This document shows, piece by piece, positions 48,599 through 56,954 of a stretch of 64,000 nucleotides of DNA. How positions within the stretch are numbered: position 1 is the stretch's first letter; the number at the start of each line of letters is the position of its first letter. Made by a program: the position numbers and the translations under genes. A model generated the notes under the pieces. The model was not told the origin of the DNA and made no database searches. It saw only the letters and a list, made by a program, of their open reading frames with translations. Origin of the DNA: Streptomyces shenzhenensis (GTDB taxonomy: Bacteria; Actinomycetota; Actinomycetes; Streptomycetales; Streptomycetaceae); contig NZ_JAJONF010000040.1 in assembly GCF_021462265.1 (NCBI RefSeq), positions 1 through 64,000 on the forward strand, given 5' to 3'.

Positions 48599-49924
48599 AT
48601 GACGCTGAAAACACCGTCGGCGATGCCGGTGGAGGTGTCCGAGGAGGTGCCGGAGGAGTGCGCCGGGGCACGCTCCTCCCCCGCCGCCCGCACCCACCCG
48701 TCCGCCCCCTCCGGCGCGACCCGCGCCCGCTGCGCCGCTACCCCGTCCACGGGACGGCTCGTCGGCATCGATCTCGCCCGCGGCCTCGCGGTCTTCGGGA
48801 TGTACTCCGCGCACGTCGGCCCCGACGTGACGGTGGGCGGCCCGGTGGGATTCCTGCTGGAGACGGCTCGGGGACGGTCCTCCGCCCTCTTCGCGCTGCT
48901 GGCCGGCTTCTCGCTGGTCATCATCACCGGCCGGCCACGCCCGCGGACCGGGCGGGCCGGCCGCCAGGCCGTGGCGCGGATCGTGATCCGCGCCGTGGTC
49001 GTGGCGGCTCTCGGCTACGCCCTGACCGCCCTGGACACCGACGTGGCCGTGATCCTCAGCTTCTACGGGCTGCTCTTCCTGGCCGTCCTCCCGCTGTACC
49101 GGCTGCGGGCGGCCACGCTCGCGCTGATCGCCGCCACGGGCGCGCTGGTCATGCCGCTGCTGCTCTACGCGATCAGAAGCTCGATCGAGCCCGGGGGCTG
49201 GGCGGACGCCGTCACCGCCCGGGATCCGCTGGCCCGCGTCACCGGTACGGACGGCTTCGTGGAACTGCTGTTCACCGGTGAGTACCCGGTGCTCACCTGG
49301 ATGCCGTTCATGGTCGCGGGTATGGCGGTGGCCCGGCTGGACCTCGACCGGCCCGGCATCCGGTCACGGCTCGCCCTGGCCGGCGGAGGGCTCGCCGTGC
49401 TCGGCTACGGCGGCTCCTGGCTGGCCCTGCGTCTGGTTCCGCACGCTCTGTCCACCGTGGCGGCCGCCACGGACGGCGGGTCGGCGTCGTCCGCCTGGTG
49501 GTCGGACACCGTCGGCGATCCCGTGGCCCACCCTCCGGCCGCCTGGCTGCTGGTGGCGGCGCCGCACAGTCAGACGGCCTTCTCCGTCCTCGGGAACACG
49601 GGCGTCGCGCTCGCGGTGGTGGCCGGGTGCCTGGCCGTCGCCGAACGGATGCCGCGCCTGACGGGCCTGGCCAGGCCGGTCGCGGCGGTCGGCACGATGG
49701 CGCTGACGGTGTACGTCCTGCACATCCTTGCCCTCTGGTTCCTCGGTGGCGTCTGGCGCGTGCCGGCGATCGAGGACGAGTCCCTGCACGGGGGGCTGCC
49801 GGTACTCCTCGGCTTCATCGGCACGGCGATGCTGCTGGCCGTGCTCTGGACTCGCCTGTTCCGGCGCGGGCCCCTGGAGTACCTGCTGCACAAGGCCACC
49901 GAGCCGGCCCGCCGCATCAGGTAG
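48599..49924 (+). CDS. DUF418 domain membrane protein
   Basis: 441 aa from the ATG at 48599. After about 50 residues comes RLVGIDLARGLAVFGMYSAH (the R-x-x-x-x-D-x-x-R-G start of acyltransferase_3/DUF418 proteins). About ten helices follow, and the last third (FSVLGNTGVALAVVAGCLAV, VGTMALTVYVLHILALWFLG, RRGPLEYLLHKATEPAR) is DUF418: G-x-M-x-L-T-x-Y-x-x-H and G-P-L-E-x-x-x-R/H. Likely an envelope-modifying or transport function. The adjacent two-component system is a plausible controller. Confidence 0.9.
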   Translation: MTLKTPSAMPVEVSEEVPEECAGARSSPAARTHPSAPSGATRARCAATPSTGRLVGIDLARGLAVFGMYSAHVGPDVTVGGPVGFLLETARGRSSALFALLAGFSLVIITGRPRPRTGRAGRQAVARIVIRAVVVAALGYALTALDTDVAVILSFYGLLFLAVLPLYRLRAATLALIAATGALVMPLLLYAIRSSIEPGGWADAVTARDPLARVTGTDGFVELLFTGEYPVLTWMPFMVAGMAVARLDLDRPGIRSRLALAGGGLAVLGYGGSWLALRLVPHALSTVAAATDGGSASSAWWSDTVGDPVAHPPAAWLLVAAPHSQTAFSVLGNTGVALAVVAGCLAVAERMPRLTGLARPVAAVGTMALTVYVLHILALWFLGGVWRVPAIEDESLHGGLPVLLGFIGTAMLLAVLWTRLFRRGPLEYLLHKATEPARRIR

Positions 49925-50363
49925 CCGTCCCGGCACCCGGCGCCCCGGCGCACGGTGAACTGCCAGGAGGCCCGCGAGCGGACCGACGTCGTCGCCCGCC
50001 GCCTCATGGGCTCGGGGTGGCGTGCGGGGTGAACGGCCACCGACGTTCACCCGTACCCGCTGTCGTACGCCTGGCCGCCGGCCGCGGACAGGACCACCCA
50101 GACCGGAGACGGAGAGGTCACGTGCCACAGCAGCCACGAGCCCAGCACACCGCCCGTCCAGGCCCGACCAGTCAGCCCAGGACGTGAGGGACACCGCCCC
50201 CGCATCCCCGGACCACGGACACGATCCGTGCCGCCCGGACGCGCAGCGAACGCGGTCGACCAGAACGCCCAACACCGTCCGGGGCGTTCGGCTGAGCACG
50301 AGACCTGGCAACAGGACTCACTCCCACTCAGTCTCCAGGAACGGTTCCGGTGACACCGTCGAT
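49925..50363. other. 439-bp region without a supported gene
   Basis: Contains a short frame near 49955 that reads VNCQEARERTDVVARRLMGS before a stop, which may be a decayed gene end, but it is too short to assign. Nothing else stands out. Confidence 0.4.
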
Positions 50364-50570
50364 TCAGTCGTCGAGGAGGACGACCAACTCGTCGTGGAAG
50401 GCGAGGGTTTCCCTGGGGTCCTCGACGATCAGGGGGGGCGTGCAGGCCGCGGTCGAGTTGGACGCCGATGTGCGGGTGGCACAAGTACGTGCCCGTGAAG
50501 GCGGGGCCCCACGGCTACAAGATACCTCGGGGGGTATGTGTTCGCGGAAGCCCACGCCGACGCGGACGCC
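50364..50570 (-). pseudogene. Fragment of a multicopper oxidase N-terminal cupredoxin domain
   Basis: On the minus strand, GPAFTGTYLCHPHIGVQLDR and GLHAP are followed, after a one-base shift at the seven-G run near 50433, by PLIVEDPRETLAFHDELVVL, LDD, stop. This corresponds to the block W-Y-H-x-H-x-G-x-Q-L-D-R-G-L-x-x-P-L-I-V of laccase-like proteins, with the H-x-H copper ligands kept. Both flanks are missing, so this is a decayed gene piece of about 60 codons. Confidence 0.6.
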
Positions 50571-50643
50571 CTCGTGGCCGCCGGCCGGCTCGACGTGAGC
50601 CGGCCGGACGGTGGCGCACCGGTCCGCAATGGGCGGGCACGGG

Positions 50644-50913
50644 TCAGGACGCGCCGGTCGTCGTCTGGGCCGGCTGCGTGGTGGACACCGGGGCACCGGT
50701 CGAGGGCTGCGGTTGGTCGCGGGTGGAGTGTTCGACGGCGCGGGACGCCAGGGCGGAGATGCCCGGCAGCGCGTGGGCGTAGCCGGTTCCGAGCAGCAGG
50801 GCGGCGCCCGTCGCGGCGACGGCGGTCAGACGGGTCGTGGCGCCCACCCGCCGCAGGCCGCGTTCGCGCCGCCGCACGGGTTCGGTTTCTTGTGCGGGTC
50901 CGGGCAGGGGCAT
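50644..50913 (-). CDS. Small membrane-anchored protein ending in TTGAS (putative FMN carrier, paralog A)
   Basis: 89 aa. ETEPVRRRERGLRRVGATTR precedes one hydrophobic helix (LTAVAATGAALLLGTGYAHA) and LPG, then a disordered Ser/Thr/Pro/Gln tail that ends T-T-T-G-A-S-stop. The N-terminal block and the last residues are nearly the same as in the gene at 53.4 kb, while the linkers differ. The [S/T]-G-A-[S/T] end matches the motif to which ApbE attaches FMN through a Thr/Ser ester. No FMN-binding domain is present. Transcribed away from the two-component system; shares a 39-bp upstream element with paralog B. Confidence 0.75.
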   Translation of the reverse strand: MPLPGPAQETEPVRRRERGLRRVGATTRLTAVAATGAALLLGTGYAHALPGISALASRAVEHSTRDQPQPSTGAPVSTTQPAQTTTGAS

Positions 50914-50998
50914 GGGTCGGCCTCCTTCTGGCGAAGGCGGTACCGCGAGGCGGTCGGTCGGGTCGCGGGCGCCGTGTCACCAGCTTGCGCCGTACCGC

Positions 50999-51037
50999 GT
51001 CGGAGAGCCGTTCGGGAAAGCTTCAGATGCGGCAAAG
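50999..51037 (-). promoter_or_regulatory. 39-bp conserved element upstream of paralog A
   Basis: Read on the minus strand it starts CTTTGC, has TGAAGCTTTCCCGAAC in the middle and ends CGAC. The element at 53324-53362 upstream of paralog B has the same blocks at the same spacing (TGAAGGATTCCTGAAC). Its near edge lies 85 bases from the start of its gene. The response regulator encoded between the two copies is the likely ligand. Confidence 0.7.
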
Positions 51038-51122
51038 CCGGTCGGTCACGGCAACGGCCGCCGTGCGCCGCCCGGCCCGCGCTCGGTCCGGGATCCGTCC
51101 GCGTCCCCCTACGCTGGATGCC

Positions 51123-51818
51123 GTGGAACAGGAAACCGGCCCCCGCGCCGCGCCCGAAGCGCTCACCGTGCTGGTCGTCGAGGACGACCCCGGGCTCGCC
51201 GGGTCGCTGGTGCGCGGCCTGGAGCGAGCCGGGTACCGGGCAACCGGCGTCGGGACCGGACGCGGCGCGCTCACCCACGTTCCGCCGCCCGACGTGGTCC
51301 TGCTCGACCTCGGCCTGCCGGACATGGACGGGGTCGACGTCTGCCGCGCGCTGCGCCGCCGGTCGGACGTGGCGATCATCGTGGTGACCGCCCGCGGCGA
51401 GGAGGGCGACCGGGTCGCCGCACTCGACGAGGGCGCCGACGACTACCTGGTCAAACCCTTCGGGCTGGCGGAGCTGCTGGCGCGGATCAGGGCCGTACTG
51501 CGGCGCGTGCGGCCGTCCGGGCCCGAACTGCTGACCCACGGGCCGCTCGTCGTCGACCCGCGCACCCGCAAGGTGACGGTCGGCGGCGCGGAGGTCGCGC
51601 TGACTCCCAAGGAGTTCGACATCCTGCAGTGCCTCGCCGCCGATCCGGGCCGGGTCGTGACCCGCCAGGAGATCCTGGAACGCGCCTGGGACGCCCACTG
51701 GTACGGGCCCACGAAGGTCCTGGACGTCCACATGGCCGCACTGCGCCGCAAACTGGGTGTTCCCGGACTGGTCGAGACCGTCTACGGGCGCGGTTTCCGC
51801 CTCGGCGAAGCGGGCTGA
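51123..51818 (+). CDS. OmpR-family response regulator of the flavin/ApbE locus
   Basis: 231 aa from a GTG. LTVLVVEDDPGLAGSLVRGL, DVVLLDLGLPDMDGVDVCRA (phospho-Asp), IVVTARGEEGDRVAALDEGA, DDYLVKPFGLAELLARI, then the winged helix VALTPKEFDILQCLAADPGR, VLDVHMAALRRKLGVPGLVE, TVYGRGFRLG. No ribosome site is visible and a TACGCT box lies about 8 bases ahead of the GTG, so the message is probably leaderless. It sits between the two paralogous small genes and probably controls both. Confidence 0.92.
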   Translation: MEQETGPRAAPEALTVLVVEDDPGLAGSLVRGLERAGYRATGVGTGRGALTHVPPPDVVLLDLGLPDMDGVDVCRALRRRSDVAIIVVTARGEEGDRVAALDEGADDYLVKPFGLAELLARIRAVLRRVRPSGPELLTHGPLVVDPRTRKVTVGGAEVALTPKEFDILQCLAADPGRVVTRQEILERAWDAHWYGPTKVLDVHMAALRRKLGVPGLVETVYGRGFRLGEAG

Positions 51819-51824
51819 GCCACC

Positions 51825-53222
51825 GTGACCCGCCGTATCGCGCTCAGCGTCCTCGCCCTGATCACCGCCGTCCTGGTGCTGGCGGTGGTGCCGCTCGGGC
51901 TGCTGATGACGCAGCGCGAGCAGACCTCGTTCCGGGCCGAGGCGGCCGCGAACACCAGGACGATCGCCTCCGCCGCCGAGGAGTACCTGTCCGACCACAG
52001 GTCGGACGCACCGGCGCGCCGCCTCGTCGAGGAGGCCCGCCGCAGGGGCGAATGCGCGGCCGTCTACGACAACGCGGGCCGTGTGGTGATCTCGGCCGGG
52101 TGCTCCGACGCGGCCGGGGACGACTCCGCGGAGCTGGCCTCGGCCGTGCTCGCCCACCCGGCCACCCGGGTGCACCAGGACGATCAGTGGCTGATCACCG
52201 CCGTGCCGATCGGCGACACCTCGGACGCCGTCGGGGTCGCCGTCCTCAGCCGCTCCGCCGATCCGCTGCACGACCGGATCCTGGCGATGTGGGGCTGGCT
52301 CACGCTGATCGGCGTCGGCGGCCTCGGCGCCGCCGTGCTGATGTCGGTCCTGCTGGCCCGCTGGGTCGGGCGCCCGCTGCGGGTGCTGGGCGAGGCCGCG
52401 GGGCGGCTGGGCGAGGGGGCGCTGGACGCGCGGGCGCCGGCCGAGGCGGGGCCGCAGGAGGTACGGCGTCTCGCGGCGACGTTCAACACGATGGCCGCGC
52501 GCACCGAGGCCCTGGTGCACGGCCACCGCGCCGTGGTCGCGGACGTGTCGCACCAGCTGCGCACCCCGCTCGCGGCGCTCCGGCTGCGCCTCGACCTGCT
52601 CGCCGCCGACGCCGACGGCGACACCGCCGCCGAGCTGGCCGACGCACAGGGTGAGATCGCCCGCCTGTCCCGGCTGGTGGACGGCATGCTGGCGGTGGCG
52701 CGCGCCGAGCACGCGGTGCCGCGGCCGGTCACGGTCCGGGTGGACCGCCTGGTGGCCGAGCGCGTCGCGGCGTGGGAGCCGGTCGCCGACGCGGGCCAGG
52801 TCCGGCTCGCCGCCGACTGCGCCCCCGGGCTGACCGCCCTCCTCGGGGCGGGCGATCTGGAGCAGGTGCTCGACAATCTGATCGCCAACGCCCTCGACGC
52901 GGTCCAGGCGGGCGGCCGGGTGCTGATCACCGGCAAGCGGCAGGGCGACACCGTCCGGCTGCGGGTCGCCGACAACGGTCCCGGGATGGGCCGCGTCGCA
53001 CGGGAGAGCGCGTTCCGCAGGTTCGGCAACCCCGAGGCGAGCGGCACCGGGCTGGGCCTGGCCATCGTCCACCGGCTGATCACCGCCAACGGCGGCACCG
53101 CCGAGTTGCTGGACTCGCCCGGTGGCGGGCTGACCGTGGCGCTGTCGCTGCCCGCGGCACGGCGCCGACGCGAGCGGACCGGGGAGCCCGGCTCCGACGG
53201 TACCGGGACGAGCGGCGGCTGA
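51825..53222 (+). CDS. Sensor histidine kinase of the flavin/ApbE locus
   Basis: 465 aa from a GTG six bases after the regulator stop. Helix 1 (IALSVLALITAVLVLAVVPL), about 125 extracytoplasmic residues with two Cys (RRRGECAAVYDNAGRVVISA, then GCSD), helix 2 (LTLIGVGGLGAAVLMSVLLA), HAMP, H-box ADVSHQLRTPLAALRLRLDL, N-box DNLIANALDAVQAGG, G-box ASGTGLGLAIVHRLITANGG. The outside cysteine pair could sense redox state, which would fit the genes it flanks. Confidence 0.92.
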   Translation: MTRRIALSVLALITAVLVLAVVPLGLLMTQREQTSFRAEAAANTRTIASAAEEYLSDHRSDAPARRLVEEARRRGECAAVYDNAGRVVISAGCSDAAGDDSAELASAVLAHPATRVHQDDQWLITAVPIGDTSDAVGVAVLSRSADPLHDRILAMWGWLTLIGVGGLGAAVLMSVLLARWVGRPLRVLGEAAGRLGEGALDARAPAEAGPQEVRRLAATFNTMAARTEALVHGHRAVVADVSHQLRTPLAALRLRLDLLAADADGDTAAELADAQGEIARLSRLVDGMLAVARAEHAVPRPVTVRVDRLVAERVAAWEPVADAGQVRLAADCAPGLTALLGAGDLEQVLDNLIANALDAVQAGGRVLITGKRQGDTVRLRVADNGPGMGRVARESAFRRFGNPEASGTGLGLAIVHRLITANGGTAELLDSPGGGLTVALSLPAARRRRERTGEPGSDGTGTSGG

Positions 53223-53323
53223 GCCCCGCCGGCACCCTCCGGAGCCGAACCGGAACCCGTCCCCAGCCCCTCCCCTCTCACCAGGACATTCATCTCACCG
53301 CTCTGACCAGCAGGTTCGCCGAT

Positions 53324-53362
53324 CTTTGCGGGTTGTGAAGGATTCCTGAACCGGATCCCGAC
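53324..53362 (+). promoter_or_regulatory. 39-bp conserved element upstream of paralog B
   Basis: CTTTGC at the left, TGAAGGATTCCTGAAC in the middle, CGAC at the right. It matches the element at 50999-51037 in 13 of 16 positions of the core and in its outer blocks. The near edge lies 92 bases before the ATG of paralog B. Confidence 0.7.
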
Positions 53363-53454
53363 AGATGCCTGCGCAGGCTGGAGGCCGGACAGTCACAGGC
53401 GTGGCCGCACGGTGCCGAGCGCTTCCCGGGCACACCCGCGGCCGAGGAGGAACC

Positions 53455-53844
53455 ATGTCCCACCCCGACCACCGCACGTCGACCGGTGCCACCCGACGCC
53501 GTGAACGCGGCCTGCGCCGGGTCGGCAGCACCACCCGCTGGGTGGCCGCCGCCGCGGCGGCGGGCTCCGTCGTGCTCGCCACCGGATACGCGCACGCCCT
53601 GCCCGGGAAGTCCTCGGCCACGACCGGGAACACCTCGCACCCGTCGGCCCCCGCGCCGGACACACCCGCCGGCTCGCGGGCGCCGTCGCACTCGGCGGCC
53701 CCGTCCAAGTCCGCCAAGCGGACCACCGCGCCGCACCGGACCGCCTCGGCCGGCCACCCGAAGGTCCGCTCCGCCGCTCCCACCACACCCCCGGCACCGG
53801 CACCGGCTCCGCAGCCCTCGCACACCACGTCGGGTGCCTCATGA
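53455..53844 (+). CDS. Small membrane-anchored protein ending in TSGAS (putative FMN carrier, paralog B)
   Basis: 129 aa with GAGGAGG before the ATG. TRRRERGLRRVGSTTRWVAA, a hydrophobic helix, then LATGYAHALPG match paralog A at 50.6 kb. A 75-residue Pro/Ala/Ser/Thr linker follows and the protein ends P-S-H-T-T-S-G-A-S. S-G-A-S is the core of the ApbE flavinylation site of FMN_bind proteins (S-G-A-[ST]-x-T), here at the very C-terminus. The stop overlaps the start of the ApbE gene (ATGA at 53841-53844). I infer that it is a tethered, single-FMN electron carrier. Confidence 0.8.
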   Translation: MSHPDHRTSTGATRRRERGLRRVGSTTRWVAAAAAAGSVVLATGYAHALPGKSSATTGNTSHPSAPAPDTPAGSRAPSHSAAPSKSAKRTTAPHRTASAGHPKVRSAAPTTPPAPAPAPQPSHTTSGAS

Positions 53845-54803
53845 CCCCCGCCACCGCGCATCCGGCCTCGGTCTCCTTCCGCGCCCTGGGCACCACCGCC
53901 TCACTGCTCGTCACCGACCCGGTCGCCATGGACGCGGCACGCCGGGTGCTCGACGCGGAACTCGCCGCCGTCGACGCGGCGTGCAGCCGCTTCCGGCCCG
54001 ACTCGGAACTGTCCCGCGCCAACGCGGCGGCGGGGGCGGCCGTGCACGTGAGCGCCCTGTTCGCCGAGGCGCTGGACGTGGCGCTGTACGCGGCGGAGAC
54101 CACCGACGGCGTCGTCGATCCCACCGTCGGGACCGCGGTGCGCGCGCTCGGCTACGACGTCACGTTCGCCGCGCTGCGCCCGCAGGACCTGGGCCCCCTG
54201 CGCGTCGCCGGACCGTCCGCGGGCTGGCGGGCGGTGGAGTGGGACCGGGCCGCCCGGCGGCTGCGAATACCCCGGGGCGTCGCGCTCGATCTCGGGGCGA
54301 CGGCCAAGGCCCTCGCCGCCGACCGGGCCGCCGACCGCGCGGCCGAGGTGACGGGCCACGGCGTCCTGGTCAACCTCGGCGGTGACCTCTCGGCCGCGGG
54401 TGATCCGCCGCCGGGGGGCTGGCGGATCGCCGTCGCCGACGACCACGCGGCCACCGACACGGCGGGCGGGCCCACGGTGAGCATCACCGGGGGCGGACTC
54501 GCCACCTCCGGCACCACCGTGCGCACCTGGCGCCGCGGGGACCGGCGGGTGCACCACATCGTCGATCCCGTCACCGGTGACGTGCCCGCACCGGTCTGGC
54601 GGACCGTCAGCGTGGCGGCCATCAGCTGTGTGGCCGCCAACATCGCGAGCACCGAGGCCGTCGTGCTCGGCGACCGGGCCCTCGGCCGACTGCGCCGGGC
54701 AGGGCTGCCCGCGCGGCTGGTCCGGGTGGACGGAACCGTCGAACGGGTCTGCGGCTGGCCCGCGGACCAGACCGTGGAACACACCGAAGGAGGTGCCCGG
54801 TGA
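53841..54803 (+). CDS. apbE: FAD:protein FMN transferase (ApbE)
   Basis: 320 aa. SFRALGTTASLLVTDPV opens the fold; FRPDSELSRANAAAG, DGVVDPTVGTAVRALGYD, LDLGATAKALAADRAAD, VLVNLGGDLSAAG, TSGTTVRTWRRGDRRVHHIV and DPVTGD are the usual ApbE blocks. The metal-site A-D of many ApbE proteins appears as CVAANIASTEAVVLG here. It transfers FMN from FAD to a Thr/Ser in proteins on the outer face of the membrane. No signal peptide is obvious, although many actinomycete ApbE proteins act without a classical one. It overlaps both neighbours by 4 bases. Confidence 0.93.
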   Translation: MTPATAHPASVSFRALGTTASLLVTDPVAMDAARRVLDAELAAVDAACSRFRPDSELSRANAAAGAAVHVSALFAEALDVALYAAETTDGVVDPTVGTAVRALGYDVTFAALRPQDLGPLRVAGPSAGWRAVEWDRAARRLRIPRGVALDLGATAKALAADRAADRAAEVTGHGVLVNLGGDLSAAGDPPPGGWRIAVADDHAATDTAGGPTVSITGGGLATSGTTVRTWRRGDRRVHHIVDPVTGDVPAPVWRTVSVAAISCVAANIASTEAVVLGDRALGRLRRAGLPARLVRVDGTVERVCGWPADQTVEHTEGGAR

Positions 54804-55582
54804 CCGGTCTGGACACCCTGGCCGCGGCCGGCCCCAGCCCGCTCTGGTACGCGACCCGGGCGGGCGGCACCGTCGCCCTGGTCCTGCTCACCACGACCGT
54901 CGCGCTCGGCGTCGCCGTCGGCGGCCGCTACACACCGCGCCGGTTCGCCCGTTTCGAGGTGAGCGCGCTGCACCGCAACCTGTCGGTGCTGACCCTGGCC
55001 TTCCTGGCCCTGCATATCGTCACCGCGGTCCTGGACACCTTCGTCCACCTGGGCTGGCTGGTGACAGTGGTGCCGTTCACCGCGTCGTACCGGCCGCTCT
55101 GGATGGGGCTGGGCACGGTCGCGTTCGACCTGCTGCTCGCGGTCGCGGCCACCAGCGCGGTACGGCTGCGCATGGGGCAGCGGCGCTGGAAGCGCGTGCA
55201 CTGGCTGGCCTACGCGGCCTGGCCGGTGGCGCTCTTCCACGCCGCCGGGACCGGCACCGACACCCGGCTCACGCTGCAACTCGCCCTGTACACCGGATGC
55301 GTCGCCCTGGTGGTCGCCGCCGTCTGGTGGCGGCTGTTCCGGGCGGGGCCCGGCCGGAACGCGGCGAGGATCTGGGCAGGGGTCGCCGCGGCCGCGATGC
55401 CCGTGGTGCTGGCCGCGTTCATGAGCGCGGGGCCGCTGCAACCGGGCTGGGCGCACCGAGCGGGCGGCGCCACCGCCACGAGCACGAGTACAGGCACCGG
55501 CACGACCACGAGCCCGAGCCCGAGCACCGTCCACCCGGCGCCCGCGCCGACGGCCGACGACGACGAGGGAGGCGACGAATGA
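54800..55582 (+). CDS. Ferric-reductase-like transmembrane protein
   Basis: 260 aa from a GTG. Six or seven helices. His residues in ALHRNLSVLTLAFLALHIVT, RVHWLAYAAWPVALFHAAGT are spaced as in the ferric reductase-like transmembrane (haem b) domain, PF01794. A Thr/Ser-Pro-rich tail ends the protein. It would carry electrons across the membrane from the cytoplasmic proteins encoded downstream to an extracytoplasmic flavin. Overlaps the ApbE stop (GTGA) and the next start (ATGA). Confidence 0.9.
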   Translation: MTGLDTLAAAGPSPLWYATRAGGTVALVLLTTTVALGVAVGGRYTPRRFARFEVSALHRNLSVLTLAFLALHIVTAVLDTFVHLGWLVTVVPFTASYRPLWMGLGTVAFDLLLAVAATSAVRLRMGQRRWKRVHWLAYAAWPVALFHAAGTGTDTRLTLQLALYTGCVALVVAAVWWRLFRAGPGRNAARIWAGVAAAAMPVVLAAFMSAGPLQPGWAHRAGGATATSTSTGTGTTTSPSPSTVHPAPAPTADDDEGGDE

Positions 55583-56949
55583 CCGACGCGACGACAACCC
55601 CGACGGACCTGACAGCCCTGACCGCCCTTCAGACCGGCGACGGCCGGGACGGCATGCTGGGCCCGTACGGCTCCCGGCTGCTCCACGGCTGGTACGACAC
55701 CGGCCGCGCGGCCGGGCTGGACGAGCACCTCCGCCGGTACGGCCCGCCCCCCTTTCCGCGGACCGCCGCCGCGGCCGACCGGCTGGTGCGGGCGGTGGAC
55801 GACGCGGGACTGACCGGCCGGGGCGGCGCCGCCTTCCCCACCGGACGCAAGCTGCGCACCGTCGCGGGCGGCCGGGGCACCGCCGTGGTGGTCGCCAACG
55901 GCATGGAGAGCGAACCGGCCAGCCGCAAGGACGAGACCCTGCTGGACCTCGCCCCGCACCTGGTGCTGGACGGCATCACGCTGGCCGCCGCCGCGGTCGG
56001 CGCCGACGTGGCGCACCTGTGTCTGCCACGCACCAGGCAGAACCAGGCACAGGCGCTGCGCGAGGCCGTGGAGGAACGCCGGCGGGTGGGTCTCGCCCCG
56101 GTGCCGGTGCAGGTGCACGAACTGCCCCACCACTACGTCTCCAGCGAGGAGACGTCGCTGGTGCGCTGGCTGAACGGCGGTGACGCCCGCCCGCTTGCGA
56201 CCCCGCCGCGCCCCTTCGAGAAGGGTGTCGGCCGGCGCCCCACCCTGATCGACAACGTCGAGACCCTCGCCCACCTCGCACTGATCGCGCGCTACGGTCC
56301 CCACTGGTTCCGCGGCGCCGGACGCCCCGACGCCGCGGGCACCACGCTCGTGACCCTCTCCGGTGCGCTGCGCACACCGGGCGTCTACGAAGTGGAGATG
56401 GGGCTGCCGCTCGGCCAGCTGCTGGACATCGCGGGCGGGCCCGCGGAGCCGCTCGGTTCCGTGCTGCTGGGCGGCTTCTTCGGCAGCTGGCTGCCGGCCG
56501 AGCAGGCGGTGCGCGTCCCGTTCGCCAAGCAGGACCTGGCAGCGCTCGGCGCGGGACCCGGCGCCGGAGTGATCGTGGCGCTGCCCGCCCGGACCTGCGG
56601 TCTGGCCGAGACGGCGAGGGTGCTCGGCCACCTCGCGGCGCAGAGCGCGCGCCAGTGCGGACCGTGCCGGCTCGGGCTGCCGGCCGTCGCCGCGGACTTC
56701 GCGGACCTCGCCTGGGGCCGTGTCACCCCGGAGGCGGTACGGCGCCTGGAGGACCGGGCGGCGCTGCTCGCCGGGCGCGGCGCCTGCCGGCATCCCGACG
56801 GCGCGTCCCGCTTCGCCACGACCGCCCTGCGGGTCTTCGCCGACGACGTACGGCACCACCTGCGTCTCGGCCCGTGCGCATCCGCGGGCGACGAGCCCGT
56901 ACTGCCGGTTTCGGACTCACCGGCACCGGACGACCAGGAATGGAGGTGA
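55579..56949 (+). CDS. NuoF-like NADH-binding flavo-iron-sulfur protein
   Basis: 456 aa. LTGRGGAAFPTGRKLRTVAG and VVANGMESEPASRKDETLLD correspond to the FMN/NADH site of the complex I 51-kDa subunit, LVTLSGALRTPGVYEVEMGL is an SLBB domain, and SARQCGPCRLGLPAVAADFA with GRGACRHPDG is the N3 cluster domain. Compared with S-C-G-x-C-x-x-C, the first Cys is replaced (S-A-R-Q-C-G-P-C), leaving three of four ligands. It probably takes electrons from NADH and gives them to the ferredoxin next door. Confidence 0.9.
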   Translation: MTDATTTPTDLTALTALQTGDGRDGMLGPYGSRLLHGWYDTGRAAGLDEHLRRYGPPPFPRTAAAADRLVRAVDDAGLTGRGGAAFPTGRKLRTVAGGRGTAVVVANGMESEPASRKDETLLDLAPHLVLDGITLAAAAVGADVAHLCLPRTRQNQAQALREAVEERRRVGLAPVPVQVHELPHHYVSSEETSLVRWLNGGDARPLATPPRPFEKGVGRRPTLIDNVETLAHLALIARYGPHWFRGAGRPDAAGTTLVTLSGALRTPGVYEVEMGLPLGQLLDIAGGPAEPLGSVLLGGFFGSWLPAEQAVRVPFAKQDLAALGAGPGAGVIVALPARTCGLAETARVLGHLAAQSARQCGPCRLGLPAVAADFADLAWGRVTPEAVRRLEDRAALLAGRGACRHPDGASRFATTALRVFADDVRHHLRLGPCASAGDEPVLPVSDSPAPDDQEWR

Positions 56950-56954
56950 CCGGC

